Origin: Elusimicrobiota bacterium
GTDB lineage: Bacteria; Elusimicrobiota; Elusimicrobia; UBA1565; UBA9628
Direction: 5' to 3'
Assembly: GCA_016209035.1 (NCBI GenBank)
Contig: JACQWX010000101.1
Span: 1-57,972 of the forward strand
DNA length: 57,972 nt
Below the pieces are notes generated by a model. It made no database searches. It was not told the DNA's origin and saw only the letters and a list, made by a program, of their open reading frames with translations. How positions within the stretch are numbered: position 1 is the first letter of the stretch; each line of letters starts with the position of its first letter. Both the position numbers and the translations under genes were made by a program. Positions 41,065-53,193 of the stretch are shown one piece after another.

Positions 41065-42597
41065 TCATTTTTGTAGGGTTGAGCGCAATCCCGCCAAGGC
41101 TGCGGCCACGTCCCTTCCCTTCGCCTCGATGATGTCCAGCAGTTCCCCCGGCGTCCTCGTGTCCTCCGTGTTCTTCGCGTTGGGGTTCACGGCCTTGAGG
41201 TCGAAGCCCTTGGCCTCGATGTCCTTGCGCGTCACGGTCCAGCTACGTTCGCTGTCGCCCGGCTTCGGCAAGAGCTTGAAGAAGGCCTCGAACTTGTCCA
41301 GCGTGAACGGCGTCTTCTTCCCGACCTTGATGTCAGAAAGGTCGTAATACCAGACCTTCTCCGTCGGCTTGCCCTTGGTGAAGAACAGGAGGTTGGTCTT
41401 GACGCCGGCGCCCGCAGCGGTAAAGACCCCGCCCGGCAGGCTCACGATGCACCAGAGATCGCAGTCGTCCAGGAGCTTGCGCTTGGTCTGGACGAACGCG
41501 GTTTCGTTCGTCCTGAACAGCACCCCTTCGTCCAGGACGATGCCGCAGCGGCCACCAGGCTTCAGGCTGTTGAGGACATGCTGGAGGAACAGCACCTGAG
41601 TCGCGCCAGTCTTGTAGGCGAAATGGGTCTGAGCTTCCTTGCCCTCCTTGCCGCCAAACGGCGGGTTCATCAACAGAACGTCGTAGAGCGACGGGGCGTC
41701 CGTGAAGAGCCCGCCGTATATCTCGGCGCCGGTCAAGGTGTTCCCGTGCCAGACGTGCGGCTCGTCGATGCCGTGCAGGACGAGGTTCGCCAATGCGATG
41801 GGATAAATCGCGTTGTCCTTTTCCCGGCCAAAGAAGGTCCGGCGCTTCAGAGCTTCGAGGTCTGGCGCCGTCATCTTCTTCTTCGACGCGGCCATGTGCT
41901 CGTAGGCCTGGGCGAGGAACCCGCCGGTTCCGCATCCAGGATCATACACGGTCTCGCCGATCTTGGGGTCAATGACCTTGACCATCGCCCGGATGATCTC
42001 GCGGGGCGTGAAGAACTGGCCGCCGTCGTTGCCCTTCTCGCCCATCTTGAGCAGCAGTCCCTCGTAGACCTGGGAGAGGGTAAAAACATGGGTCTGGTCC
42101 ACGGTCTCGGCGCTGATTTCGTGGACCTTGTCCAGAATGTCCAGGAAGTTCTTCTCCGTGTCCACCCGGGTCTTCTCCACGCCGGAGAAGATTTCGCTGA
42201 TGACCTTTTGTCGCGATGTGGCGTTGGGCTTGTCCTTCAGGCCCCGGAGACAGGGAAGGAGTTCGCCGTGGACGAAGGAGAAGAAGGCACCGAGCGTGCC
42301 GTCCTGGAGCTTCTTGCGCTTGGCGCCAGCCGGGTCCGCCCAGTCCTGCCACCGATAAGGGGCCTTCAGCGAAGGACGGAAGTCGGCTCCCACGGCCTCG
42401 GCGTGCTCAGCCTCGGAGTTCTCCCGCTCGTCCAGGATGCGGAGGAAGAGTATCCAGGTCAGTTCAGGGACATATTGGAGGGCTCCTGCGCAGTTGGACC
42501 GGCGCATGATGTCGCAGATGGCCTTGATCGCGCCGTTGAGAGACTGTTGGGTGGCGTGGCGCTTGCCGTTTCCGTTCACTGGATTTGACTGCTTCAT
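41065..42597 (-). CDS. hsdM: type I restriction-modification DNA methyltransferase HsdM
   Basis: The 510-residue N6-adenine methyltransferase has an N-terminal helical domain (LNGAIKAICDIMRRSN, LTWILFLRILDE), then motif I (VYDPGCGTGGFLAQAYEH) and motif IV (DVLLMNPPFGGKEG). It needs HsdS for target choice. It is followed after one base by hsdS on the same strand. The longer frame upstream is antisense to hsdS and is not used. All methylase motifs look intact, so it should still methylate. Confidence 0.95.
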   Translation of the reverse strand: MKQSNPVNGNGKRHATQQSLNGAIKAICDIMRRSNCAGALQYVPELTWILFLRILDERENSEAEHAEAVGADFRPSLKAPYRWQDWADPAGAKRKKLQDGTLGAFFSFVHGELLPCLRGLKDKPNATSRQKVISEIFSGVEKTRVDTEKNFLDILDKVHEISAETVDQTHVFTLSQVYEGLLLKMGEKGNDGGQFFTPREIIRAMVKVIDPKIGETVYDPGCGTGGFLAQAYEHMAASKKKMTAPDLEALKRRTFFGREKDNAIYPIALANLVLHGIDEPHVWHGNTLTGAEIYGGLFTDAPSLYDVLLMNPPFGGKEGKEAQTHFAYKTGATQVLFLQHVLNSLKPGGRCGIVLDEGVLFRTNETAFVQTKRKLLDDCDLWCIVSLPGGVFTAAGAGVKTNLLFFTKGKPTEKVWYYDLSDIKVGKKTPFTLDKFEAFFKLLPKPGDSERSWTVTRKDIEAKGFDLKAVNPNAKNTEDTRTPGELLDIIEAKGRDVAAALAGLRSTLQK

Positions 42598-42598
42598 T

Positions 42599-43867
42599 TC
42601 AGATTTCCCCATTGAAGGCACGGCGCAGGAGCGCGGCTGGAAGTCTTTGGAGCATTTCCAGTGCCTCCGAGAGGCGAGCGGAGAGACCTCCGCTGATCCG
42701 CTCCTGTTGACGCAGGCAATTTGTGATTTTCTGTTGCTCTGACAGCGGCGGCAACGGCAATTCAAGAGACGCGATCGCGTCCTGATTGACCGTCAGTTGT
42801 CCCGCTGAGGTCGAAGCCAATTCCACAATAGTCGCGCGGGATCTTCTGGTTTCCGAGACGGCTCTCACATATTCTGGAAGCAGGCCTGGTTGCAGAATCA
42901 CCCGGATGAGATGATCGTTGAAGGCGATTCCCTCGCCCAGTTCGCGAACGACCACGCCTCTGCCAACCAAGTCACGACTACCGTTCACCCGAAGGAAGAG
43001 CAGGTTGCCCGGCTCCAGCCTGTATATTTGGAGTTCTGTTGGTGTCATCTTGACCCGGCGAGGCGAGCTAAGGTCAATCTCTCCACGAGTTATGTCTGCC
43101 AGGCGGAGAACGATAGGACCGTCTTCTGCGCCCTGCGGGCGACGACCAAAACCGTTCCTGTAGGAGACCACATGATCTCCAAGACGCACCATCGGCCATT
43201 TGCCTAACGACGCGCTTGAGAATAATGTGTTAAGCCAAGCAGAACGGAACGTCTCCGCCGCCCTCACCTGCGCCTCCGTCGCCGCCCGCGCCTTCTCGAC
43301 CTCCGTCATCTGCTCGGTCAGGATCGCGACAATACGCTTCTGCTCGGGGATGGGTGGGAGGGGAAGTTCGAGTGCAAGCAAGTCGCTGACGCGGAGGTTG
43401 GAGATGTTAGTTGTGTTTGATGATGTCGTGTAGCAGTAGACAAGGGCATCAGGAGACCGCATCCACGCCGCCAGGAATTCCGGGGCAACGTCGTTCTTGG
43501 GACGCAACACCGTGACAAAGGCACCGAACGTGCATGGAAAGGGCACATCTCGGATCATGCACGATTTGCCCACAAGGGCCTTGCTGTTTGCCGTCGAGAC
43601 GAGGAGGTCTCCGGCGCGAAGCATCTGTTCGTCACTTGCGAGGTGATACTTGGGGATAAAACGACGCGACTCCCATGCGACCTGATTCTGAACACCACTC
43701 GTGGTGAGGCAGGCGATACTGTCCGGAAACGCTGCATCCGCGGCCTCACCACTGGGGAAGGTTACTCCACGGACTGGCGTGCAGACCTGTTCAAGTCTGC
43801 CCCGCCGCCACGTGGGCGGAAGCACTTTTTCTAGAGATATCGGCGCTTGCGGAGATGGCGCTGTCAC
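42599..43867 (-). CDS. hsdS: type I restriction-modification specificity subunit HsdS
   Basis: The 422-residue protein has two target-recognition domains, each followed by a conserved helical spacer: ELPLPPIPEQKRIVAILTEQ after the first and ELPLPPLSEQQKITNCLRQQ after the second. This is the two-half-site layout that reads a bipartite sequence. The GTG start at 43867 overlaps the stop of the DUF1016 fragment. Codon choice is more AT-rich than flanking genes, as common for HsdS. Confidence 0.93.
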   Translation of the reverse strand: MTAPSPQAPISLEKVLPPTWRRGRLEQVCTPVRGVTFPSGEAADAAFPDSIACLTTSGVQNQVAWESRRFIPKYHLASDEQMLRAGDLLVSTANSKALVGKSCMIRDVPFPCTFGAFVTVLRPKNDVAPEFLAAWMRSPDALVYCYTTSSNTTNISNLRVSDLLALELPLPPIPEQKRIVAILTEQMTEVEKARAATEAQVRAAETFRSAWLNTLFSSASLGKWPMVRLGDHVVSYRNGFGRRPQGAEDGPIVLRLADITRGEIDLSSPRRVKMTPTELQIYRLEPGNLLFLRVNGSRDLVGRGVVVRELGEGIAFNDHLIRVILQPGLLPEYVRAVSETRRSRATIVELASTSAGQLTVNQDAIASLELPLPPLSEQQKITNCLRQQERISGGLSARLSEALEMLQRLPAALLRRAFNGEI

Positions 43868-44151
43868 GCCGCGACCATCCTCGGCCCGGCCATATGAACC
43901 GTCGTGGTATTGACTTTTGTCACGCCAGATGCAATCAACTCAGCCTCCAGCTCCTTGATGGTTGGCAGCGTGCCCTTCAGCTTTTCGGGCAGAGCCTTGG
44001 TCAGCTTGTAGTCCGACACGCCGATGGGCTTGTGGGTGTCACGCAGGGCGTACTCCGCAATCAGCCGGTTCTTGGACTTGCACAGGATGATACCGACGCT
44101 AGCAGGATCACGTTGTGACCCCAGGTCAATTTGGCCACCAGTGGTGGCCAT
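43864..44151 (-). pseudogene. DUF1016/YhcG nuclease C-terminal fragment
   Basis: A 95-residue open frame from ATG 44151 matches the C-terminal part of the PDDEXK nuclease family YhcG (DUF1016): SVGIILCKSKNRLIAEYALR, HKPIGVSDYKL and LKGTLPTIKELEAEL. The long N-terminal part is missing. Such proteins are often encoded inside type I RM loci. Whether the fragment is translated is unclear, although its stop overlaps the hsdS start (GTGA), which would couple the two. Confidence 0.7.
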
Positions 44152-44189
44152 TCTACCAGCTTCAATGGCCTGTTCTGGTTTCTTACAAG

Positions 44190-44636
44190 TCACGCCGCGA
44201 ACATCCTCGCCTTGGTATCCCGCAGGACCTCGGCGGGCTTGCCCAGGGCCTTGAGCGCCGCGAGTCCGCCCGCGGCCACGACCTCGGGGGTATGGAAAAT
44301 TTCGCGGCTCTCCAGGCCGTCGGTCCCGGCCACGGCGAACTGGGCGGTCATGGCCCGGATCGTCCTGGCCGCCTGTTCCGGCATCTGCGAGAGCCACTGG
44401 GCGTGCTTGTAGGCGAATGCCTCGGCGCGCTCGAAGCGGGTCTTCCCGGCCATGCCGTATCCGATCTCGGCCAGCACGTCGTAGAGGTCGAACTGCTCCT
44501 TGTGGTCGAGCTTCTGGATCACCAGAGCCGAGCGCCCTCCGTCCGGCAGGCGCCCCAGCAGTTCCTGGCGCTCCCGCGGGACGATCCAGTGCTGGTCGAT
44601 CAGCTTCGCGCGGGTGTCGGCCTCGTTCAAGCCCAT
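44190..44636 (-). pseudogene. hsdR: collapsed HsdR: restriction subunit with central deletion
   Basis: The 148-codon frame starts GLNEADTRAKLIDQ, the very N-terminus of type I R subunits. It then jumps directly to a C-terminal block (WIVPRERQELLGRL, LVIQKLDHKEQFDLYDVLAE, and TKARMFAA at the end). The nuclease domain and both helicase domains, some 700 or more residues, are gone without loss of frame. The product cannot cut DNA. The identification rests on motif memory; confidence is high for the N-terminal tag and fair for the C-terminal block. Confidence 0.68.
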
Positions 44637-44679
44637 CGAGCCGAGTCTACCAAATTGCGCTTTGAACCGGCACGCATCC

Positions 44680-44790
44680 TTACGAGTCTTCGTCCCTCTT
44701 CCTGAAACGAAGCCATTCCTTCCAAAGGCGCATGATGAACCTCTCGCCTTTGCCTTTGATGATCTTCCGCGGTACCCGCGAGCCCAGGGC
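44680..44790 (-). pseudogene. AlbA_2/Schlafen-like gene remnant (C-terminal end)
   Basis: The frame reads VPRKIIKGKGERFIMRLWKE, then WLRFRKRDEDS and a stop. It aligns with the end of the intact gene at 45560 (IPRKIIKGM, then GERFIVRLWKE) but has lost about 16 residues in the middle. The stretch 44637-44961 otherwise holds no gene. Its tail is the second copy of the 35-bp direct repeat bounding the RM island. Confidence 0.6.
44682..44716 (-). repeat. 35-bp direct repeat, distal copy
   Basis: See 41016-41050; two mismatches. The RM genes (41065-44636) lie exactly between the two. Confidence 0.75.
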
Positions 44791-44961
44791 GGCAATTCCG
44801 CAAGCCGTGCCCAACCCTCCCCTCAGCATTCCAAGAAAGCCCGTAAAGAGTCCTCCGCGGAGGGGGAGGTCAGGGGATGGGAGCCGTCCCTGTCCCGAAC
44901 CGACAGGGTTTCCAGCATGAACTTGGGTTCGTGACCAATAAATGAGCCGGCAACGCGCGTC

Positions 44962-45216
44962 TCAATTCCCGTAATGAGTGCGGGCGCGCTCAATATAGAC
45001 GGTCTTTTTGTGCTCGTCAATGCTGTAAACGATGCGGTCTTTCAGGGTAAGCCTATAGGAGTAACTTCCGGCCAAGTCGCCCAATAATTTCTTGCCCGCG
45101 TACGGCTCCTGGGAAATGGCGTGGACCAGGATGTCTTGCAGCTTGCGTTTGAGCTTGGGCGCGAGCGTCTCGATGTCTTTTCTCGCCTGGTGCGTGATGC
45201 GGATATCGTAAGGCAC
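44962..45216 (-). CDS. RelE/YoeB-family mRNA interferase toxin
   Basis: The 84-residue ribosome-dependent RNase family protein reads YDIRITHQARKDIETLAP, LGDLAGSYSYRLTLKDRIVY and VYIERARTHYGN. The order of helices and strands and the C-terminal basic residues with Tyr fit RelE/Txe. GTG at 45216 starts 3 bases after the antitoxin stop, in the usual antitoxin-first order. Confidence 0.85.
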   Translation of the reverse strand: MPYDIRITHQARKDIETLAPKLKRKLQDILVHAISQEPYAGKKLLGDLAGSYSYRLTLKDRIVYSIDEHKKTVYIERARTHYGN

Positions 45217-45219
45217 GGT

Positions 45220-45474
45220 TCAATGACCGAAAACTTCCGCCAGAGAGTATGTCTTCCCCTCTTTTATTTCCTTTTTTGCCTTACGCACGCCCCCCAAAAC
45301 CCCCGGGGTTGACAGCAATTCGAGAGTCTCGACCAAGTCCTCGAAATCATCCTTGGAGAGCAAAATCACCTCGCCGGCCCGGGAAGTAATGTGACAAGGC
45401 TGGTGAGTTTTGATGGAGTATTTGATGACGTTGAACAAATCGTTACGGGCGCTTGTGGCGGTAATGGTTTTCAT
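45220..45474 (-). CDS. Phd/YefM-family antitoxin
   Basis: The 84-residue protein has the Phd/YefM N-terminal fold (TITATSARNDLFNVIKYS, HITSRAGEVILLSKDDFEDL) that binds DNA as a dimer, and a C-terminal tail (KEIKEGKTYSLAEVF) that wraps the toxin. GGAGG precedes its ATG. It is coupled to the RelE/YoeB toxin. A perfect operator lies directly upstream. Confidence 0.87.
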   Translation of the reverse strand: MKTITATSARNDLFNVIKYSIKTHQPCHITSRAGEVILLSKDDFEDLVETLELLSTPGVLGGVRKAKKEIKEGKTYSLAEVFGH

Positions 45475-45487
45475 GGATTTGCCTCCG

Positions 45488-45511
45488 ATATGTACATATT
45501 ATAGTACATAT
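45488..45511. promoter_or_regulatory. toxin-antitoxin operator
   Basis: The perfect palindrome ATATGTAC - ATATTATA - GTACATAT covers a TATAAT -10 box for the minus-strand antitoxin. This is the expected binding site for autorepression by the toxin-antitoxin complex. Confidence 0.7.
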
Positions 45512-45559
45512 TGCGAAATTTATCAACCCGGGCTCCGCACCAAGTCGTAAGGTTTGGCC

Positions 45560-49706
<4,147 letters not shown>

Positions 49707-49708
49707 TA

Positions 49709-49813
49709 AGAGTGCCTAAAATAACCCAGGCGGCCCTCGGAAGGCCAAGCCTGAGCCGAGTTCGAGGCGCGACGAGGGAGCATACGGGCCGCCTGGGTTA
49801 TTTTAGGCACTCT
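49709..49813. repeat. 28-bp perfect inverted repeat between dciA-like and dnaN
   Basis: The arm begins AGAGTGCCTAAAATAACCC and includes GGCGGCCC (49709-49736); its exact complement is 49786-49813. The 49-base centre contains the blocks TGAGCCG, AGGCGCGA and GAGGGAG shared with the repeat at 19588. The right arm runs into the dnaN stop codon. No T-run follows either end. It could be a strong bidirectional terminator or an insertion sequence without genes. Confidence 0.8.
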
Positions 49814-50927
49814 AGGCCCTCATGGGCATGACCACGAACCTGTAGTCGTCCCCTCCGGAGGGCTCGAACAGCACGGGATTGACCGGGCTCGTCATGGATA
49901 GTTGGGTCTTCTCGGTGTCGATATGCTTGAGCGCATCGATCACGAAGACGGGGTTGAAGGCGGCCTGGAACTCCGGTCCGTCGTAATCGAGCGACAGCTC
50001 GTCGTTGCAGTCCACGTTCTGGCTCTGAGCGGCCACGGCGAGCGCGCCGCGGCGCAGGGTGTACTTGACCGCGCCCCCCCTGTCCCCTACGGCCAAGGCG
50101 GCCCTCTTGGTCACCGCCAAGAGGTCCTTGGTGGCGACCGCGACCTCGATGTCCTTCTTCTGCGGGATGACCTGCTGGTAGTTCGGGAAGCTTCCGGTCA
50201 GCAGCCGCGACATCATCGTGGTGGCCTTGAGCTGGAAGCCGATCTGGTTCTCGTTCACCGTGAGGAGGACGTTGTCCGCTTCCGCGTCCATCGAGCCCTC
50301 GGCCTTGATGGTCCTCTCCATCTCGGCAAGGATCTTGGTCGGCACGATGACCTGGAAGGTCCTGTCGGCGGGGACGACGCTTTTCGTGATGACCGAGAGG
50401 CGCCGACCGTCGGTCGAGACCATTTCCAGCACGCCCTTTTTAGCGGACCAGAACACGCCGTTGAGCACGTGCCGGGTCTCGTCCGAGGACACCGAGAAGA
50501 TGGTCTTGTCGATCATGACGGCCAGCACGGCGGCCGGGACCTCGAACGCGTTGGTCTTGCTGAACTCCGGCAAGACCGGATAGTTAGATTTCGGCTGGCC
50601 GATGATGCCAAAATTTGAGCGCCCGCATTTGAGCTGCACCTTGCCGCCGGCATCCACTGTCAACTCGACGTCCTTGCCGTCCGGCAGGCTCCGCAGTATC
50701 TCGCTCACCTTCCTGGCGGGGAGGGTGATGCTGCCGTCGTTGGCGATCTCTCCGGCTGCGTAGTGCTTGATGCCCATCTCGAGGTCGGTGGACACGAACT
50801 TGATCTTCCTGTTCTCCGTCTCCATGAGGAAGTTCTGGAGGATCGGCAGGGTCGTCCGCGAGGAGAGCGCCGACTGGATGGTTTCCACGGCGTGAATTAG
50901 GGTATCTCTACTACAAGCTATCTTCAT
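49812..50927 (-). CDS. dnaN: DNA polymerase III beta sliding clamp
   Basis: The 371-residue, three-domain clamp begins MKIACSRDTLIHAVETIQSA and ends VMPMRA, both typical. FLMETENRKIKFVSTDLEMGI and VFWSAKKGVLEMVSTDGRRL mark the domain edges. It encircles DNA and binds polymerase and MutS/MutL partners. It lies 143 bases after dnaA, in the conserved dnaA-dnaN order, with the stop inside an inverted repeat. Confidence 0.96.
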   Translation of the reverse strand: MKIACSRDTLIHAVETIQSALSSRTTLPILQNFLMETENRKIKFVSTDLEMGIKHYAAGEIANDGSITLPARKVSEILRSLPDGKDVELTVDAGGKVQLKCGRSNFGIIGQPKSNYPVLPEFSKTNAFEVPAAVLAVMIDKTIFSVSSDETRHVLNGVFWSAKKGVLEMVSTDGRRLSVITKSVVPADRTFQVIVPTKILAEMERTIKAEGSMDAEADNVLLTVNENQIGFQLKATTMMSRLLTGSFPNYQQVIPQKKDIEVAVATKDLLAVTKRAALAVGDRGGAVKYTLRRGALAVAAQSQNVDCNDELSLDYDGPEFQAAFNPVFVIDALKHIDTEKTQLSMTSPVNPVLFEPSGGDDYRFVVMPMRA

Positions 50928-51070
50928 CTTCGTTTACTCCTGTGCCTGGATACGGTGGATAGGGTTGACGGCTCCAAGAAGGCCGGGTGCGCCCGCCATG
51001 GGGACAGCCGGCCCCGGATATCCCCCGTATGCACCCGTCGACCCGCGTCCCGGCGTTATCCCGTAGTTGT

Positions 51071-52426
51071 TCAAGCGTTTTCAACCGCCTTGATCTCCGA
51101 ACGAAGGTTGTTGATGCGTTCGAGGAAGATGAGATCCTGCTCCAACAGCCGCTGGATCTTCTTCTTGGCGTGCATGACCGTGGTGTGGTCCTTGCCGCCG
51201 AAATGCTTCCCGACCTCGGTGAACGACATGTCGGTCATGGTGCACGCGAGGAACATGGCGACTTGCCTGGGCAGGACGACGGAGGTCTCTCGCTGGCGGC
51301 CTTTGAGGTCCCGGACGTCGACCTGGAACTTCTGCGCCACGACCTTCAGGATCGAATCGATGCTGATCGGCGGAGAAACCTCGTGGCTTAGGGAATCCTT
51401 GAGTATCTCCTTGGCGTTGTCCACCGTGAGGTTGCTCCCGGTCATGGAGGAATACACCTTCAGGCGGATCAACGACCCTTCCAGGGCGCGGATGTTGGAC
51501 TTGACCGAAGAGGCGACGAACAAGATGACGTCGTCCGGCACGTCGATCTGCTCGGCGATGGCCTTCTGCCGGAGGATGACGATGCGGGTCTCGAGGTCCG
51601 GCGGCTTGATGTCGGCCACCACCCCCCATTCGAACCTGGAGATCAGCCGCTGCTCGCTGGGGGACATGTCCTTGGGGGACCGGTCGGAGGTGACCACGAT
51701 CTGCTTGCGGATGTCGTGGAGCGAGTTGAAGGTGTGGAAGAACTCCTGCTCGCTGCGCTCCCGGCCGATGAGGAACTGGACGTCGTCGATGAGCAGGCAG
51801 TCCAGGCTTCTGTACTTCGCCCGGAAGTCGTTGATCTTGTTGTGCTGGATGGCGCCGACGAACTCGTTGACGAACTGCTCCGAGGTGGTATAGAGGACGC
51901 GCGCCTTCGTATGCTGGCTCCTCATGGCCTGGCCGATGGCGTGCATGAGGTGGGTCTTGCCGAGCCCCACGCCGCCGTAGATGAAGAAGGGATTGTACTG
52001 GGTGCCCGGCGTGCGGGCGATGGCCTCGGCCGCGGCGTGAGCGAACCTGTTGGATGCGCCGACCACGAAGGAGGTGAAGGTGTACCTGGGGTTGAGTTCG
52101 CCGAGAGAGAAGTCGAGCTGGGCGCTGGGATGAGCGATCGGGTCGGTCGCCGGGAGCAGGTTCTTGAGGTCCTTGGAAATCTCGTAATCCAGAGAGACGT
52201 CGCTTCCGGAGAGCTCCCGCAGGGCCGCCTCGAGCTTCTTCAGGAAGCGTTCCTTGATGCCGTCGGAATAGAAACGGTTCGGGACCTTGAGCCAGAGCAC
52301 GTTGTTGTCTAGGCGCAGGACTTCCACGGGCTTGAGCCAGAGGTCGACGTTCTCTTCGCCGACCTCCGGCCTGATTCTGTCGACCGCATCGGTCCAAAGC
52401 TGCTTAGGGTCTAGAGTCTTGTCCAC
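51071..52426 (-). CDS. dnaA: chromosomal replication initiator DnaA
   Basis: The 451-residue protein has domain I (about 1-75, LWLKPVEVLRLDNNVLWLKV), AAA+ domain III with Walker A (YGGVGLGKTHLMHAIG) and Walker B (CLLIDDVQFLIG), and domain IV with the DnaA signature GGKDHTTVMHAKKKI, which reads the DnaA box. The start codon is GTG at 52426. A DnaA box overlaps this start, so DnaA likely represses its own translation or transcription. It is read away from the presumptive origin. Confidence 0.97.
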   Translation of the reverse strand: MDKTLDPKQLWTDAVDRIRPEVGEENVDLWLKPVEVLRLDNNVLWLKVPNRFYSDGIKERFLKKLEAALRELSGSDVSLDYEISKDLKNLLPATDPIAHPSAQLDFSLGELNPRYTFTSFVVGASNRFAHAAAEAIARTPGTQYNPFFIYGGVGLGKTHLMHAIGQAMRSQHTKARVLYTTSEQFVNEFVGAIQHNKINDFRAKYRSLDCLLIDDVQFLIGRERSEQEFFHTFNSLHDIRKQIVVTSDRSPKDMSPSEQRLISRFEWGVVADIKPPDLETRIVILRQKAIAEQIDVPDDVILFVASSVKSNIRALEGSLIRLKVYSSMTGSNLTVDNAKEILKDSLSHEVSPPISIDSILKVVAQKFQVDVRDLKGRQRETSVVLPRQVAMFLACTMTDMSFTEVGKHFGGKDHTTVMHAKKKIQRLLEQDLIFLERINNLRSEIKAVENA

Positions 52427-52670
52427 AGGTTATCCACAGGTGTTCATAACTATTCTCGCACAAAAAAACCTTGAAAAACCAACATTTACCCATACAAGAG
52501 ACAACCAATCCAAGGAATACTAGCTTTTTTTGTGCGAATGGTCAATGACAAACGAACAGAACGCAAACCAGAACCCCGAAAGCCTCCGGCTTTCGGGGGT
52601 GGAAGATTGACACCCCTTGCCCAAAGTTGTTTAATGTGCGGCGAATTTCCAATAAGGACATATATAAGAC
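52419..52670. other. oriC: likely replication origin between dnaA and hpf
   Basis: Two DnaA boxes, TTGTCCACA (52419-52427) and TTATCCACA (52430-52438), lie 11 bases apart. They are followed by an AT-rich stretch and a 13-bp inverted repeat, TCGCACAAAAAAA (52456-52468) and its complement (52525-52537). Genes point away from this spot on both sides, as usual at oriC. The 3' part has a perfect 11-bp hairpin with loop TCC (52574-52598). No further boxes are clear by eye. Confidence 0.55.
52574..52598. repeat. perfect 11-bp hairpin, loop TCC
   Basis: CCCCGAAAGCC and its complement flank TCC. The centre GCCTCCGGC is the same as in the hairpin within tatD (9843-9871). It lies in the leader of hpf. 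Confidence 0.55.
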
Positions 52671-53192
52671 ATGAAAATACATTTGACCGCGAGACGCCTC
52701 AAGATCACGGAAGCCATCGAGCGCTATGTGATGCAGAAGTTGGAGAAGGCGGAGAAGTATTTCGACCACCTCGTCTGGGCGCAGGTCGTGCTGTTCATCG
52801 AGAAAAGGACGCACAAAGCGGAGATCGTCATCCACGGCGCGAGACAGACGTTCCGGGCCCTGGCCGCGGCTGGGGACCTGTATTCGGCCATCGACCTCGC
52901 CTCGGACAAGATGGACGCCCAAATCAAGAAGTACAAGGACCGCTTGCGGGACCACCATAAGGCCCCCGAAGCCGAGGCTGTCCCGGCCCGGGGAGGCGCT
53001 TGCGCCCCGGTAGAGCTGGCCGTGGTCAAGGCCGCGGTCCGCACGGTCACCCCGCAGGAAGCGGCCTTCCAGCTCGACGAGTCCGGACACAACTTCATGC
53101 TCTTCGAGGACCAGGAGTCCAGGCAGATAAACATGATCTACCGCCGCAGCGACGACAGCTACTGCGTCGTGCAGCCGGTGAGGAAGAGGTAG
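52671..53192 (+). CDS. hpf: long-form ribosome hibernation-promoting factor
   Basis: The 173-residue protein has an N-terminal HPF/YfiA fold (LKITEAIERYVMQKLEKAEKYFDHL) that binds the 30S subunit and a C-terminal dimerisation domain (AAFQLDESGHNFMLFEDQ, QINMIYRRSDDSYCVVQP), separated by a linker with Pro/Ala. The long form makes 100S ribosome dimers on its own. It is the first gene of the rightward operon from the origin. It lies one base before the hprK GTG. Confidence 0.93.
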   Translation: MKIHLTARRLKITEAIERYVMQKLEKAEKYFDHLVWAQVVLFIEKRTHKAEIVIHGARQTFRALAAAGDLYSAIDLASDKMDAQIKKYKDRLRDHHKAPEAEAVPARGGACAPVELAVVKAAVRTVTPQEAAFQLDESGHNFMLFEDQESRQINMIYRRSDDSYCVVQPVRKR

Positions 53193-53193
53193 C

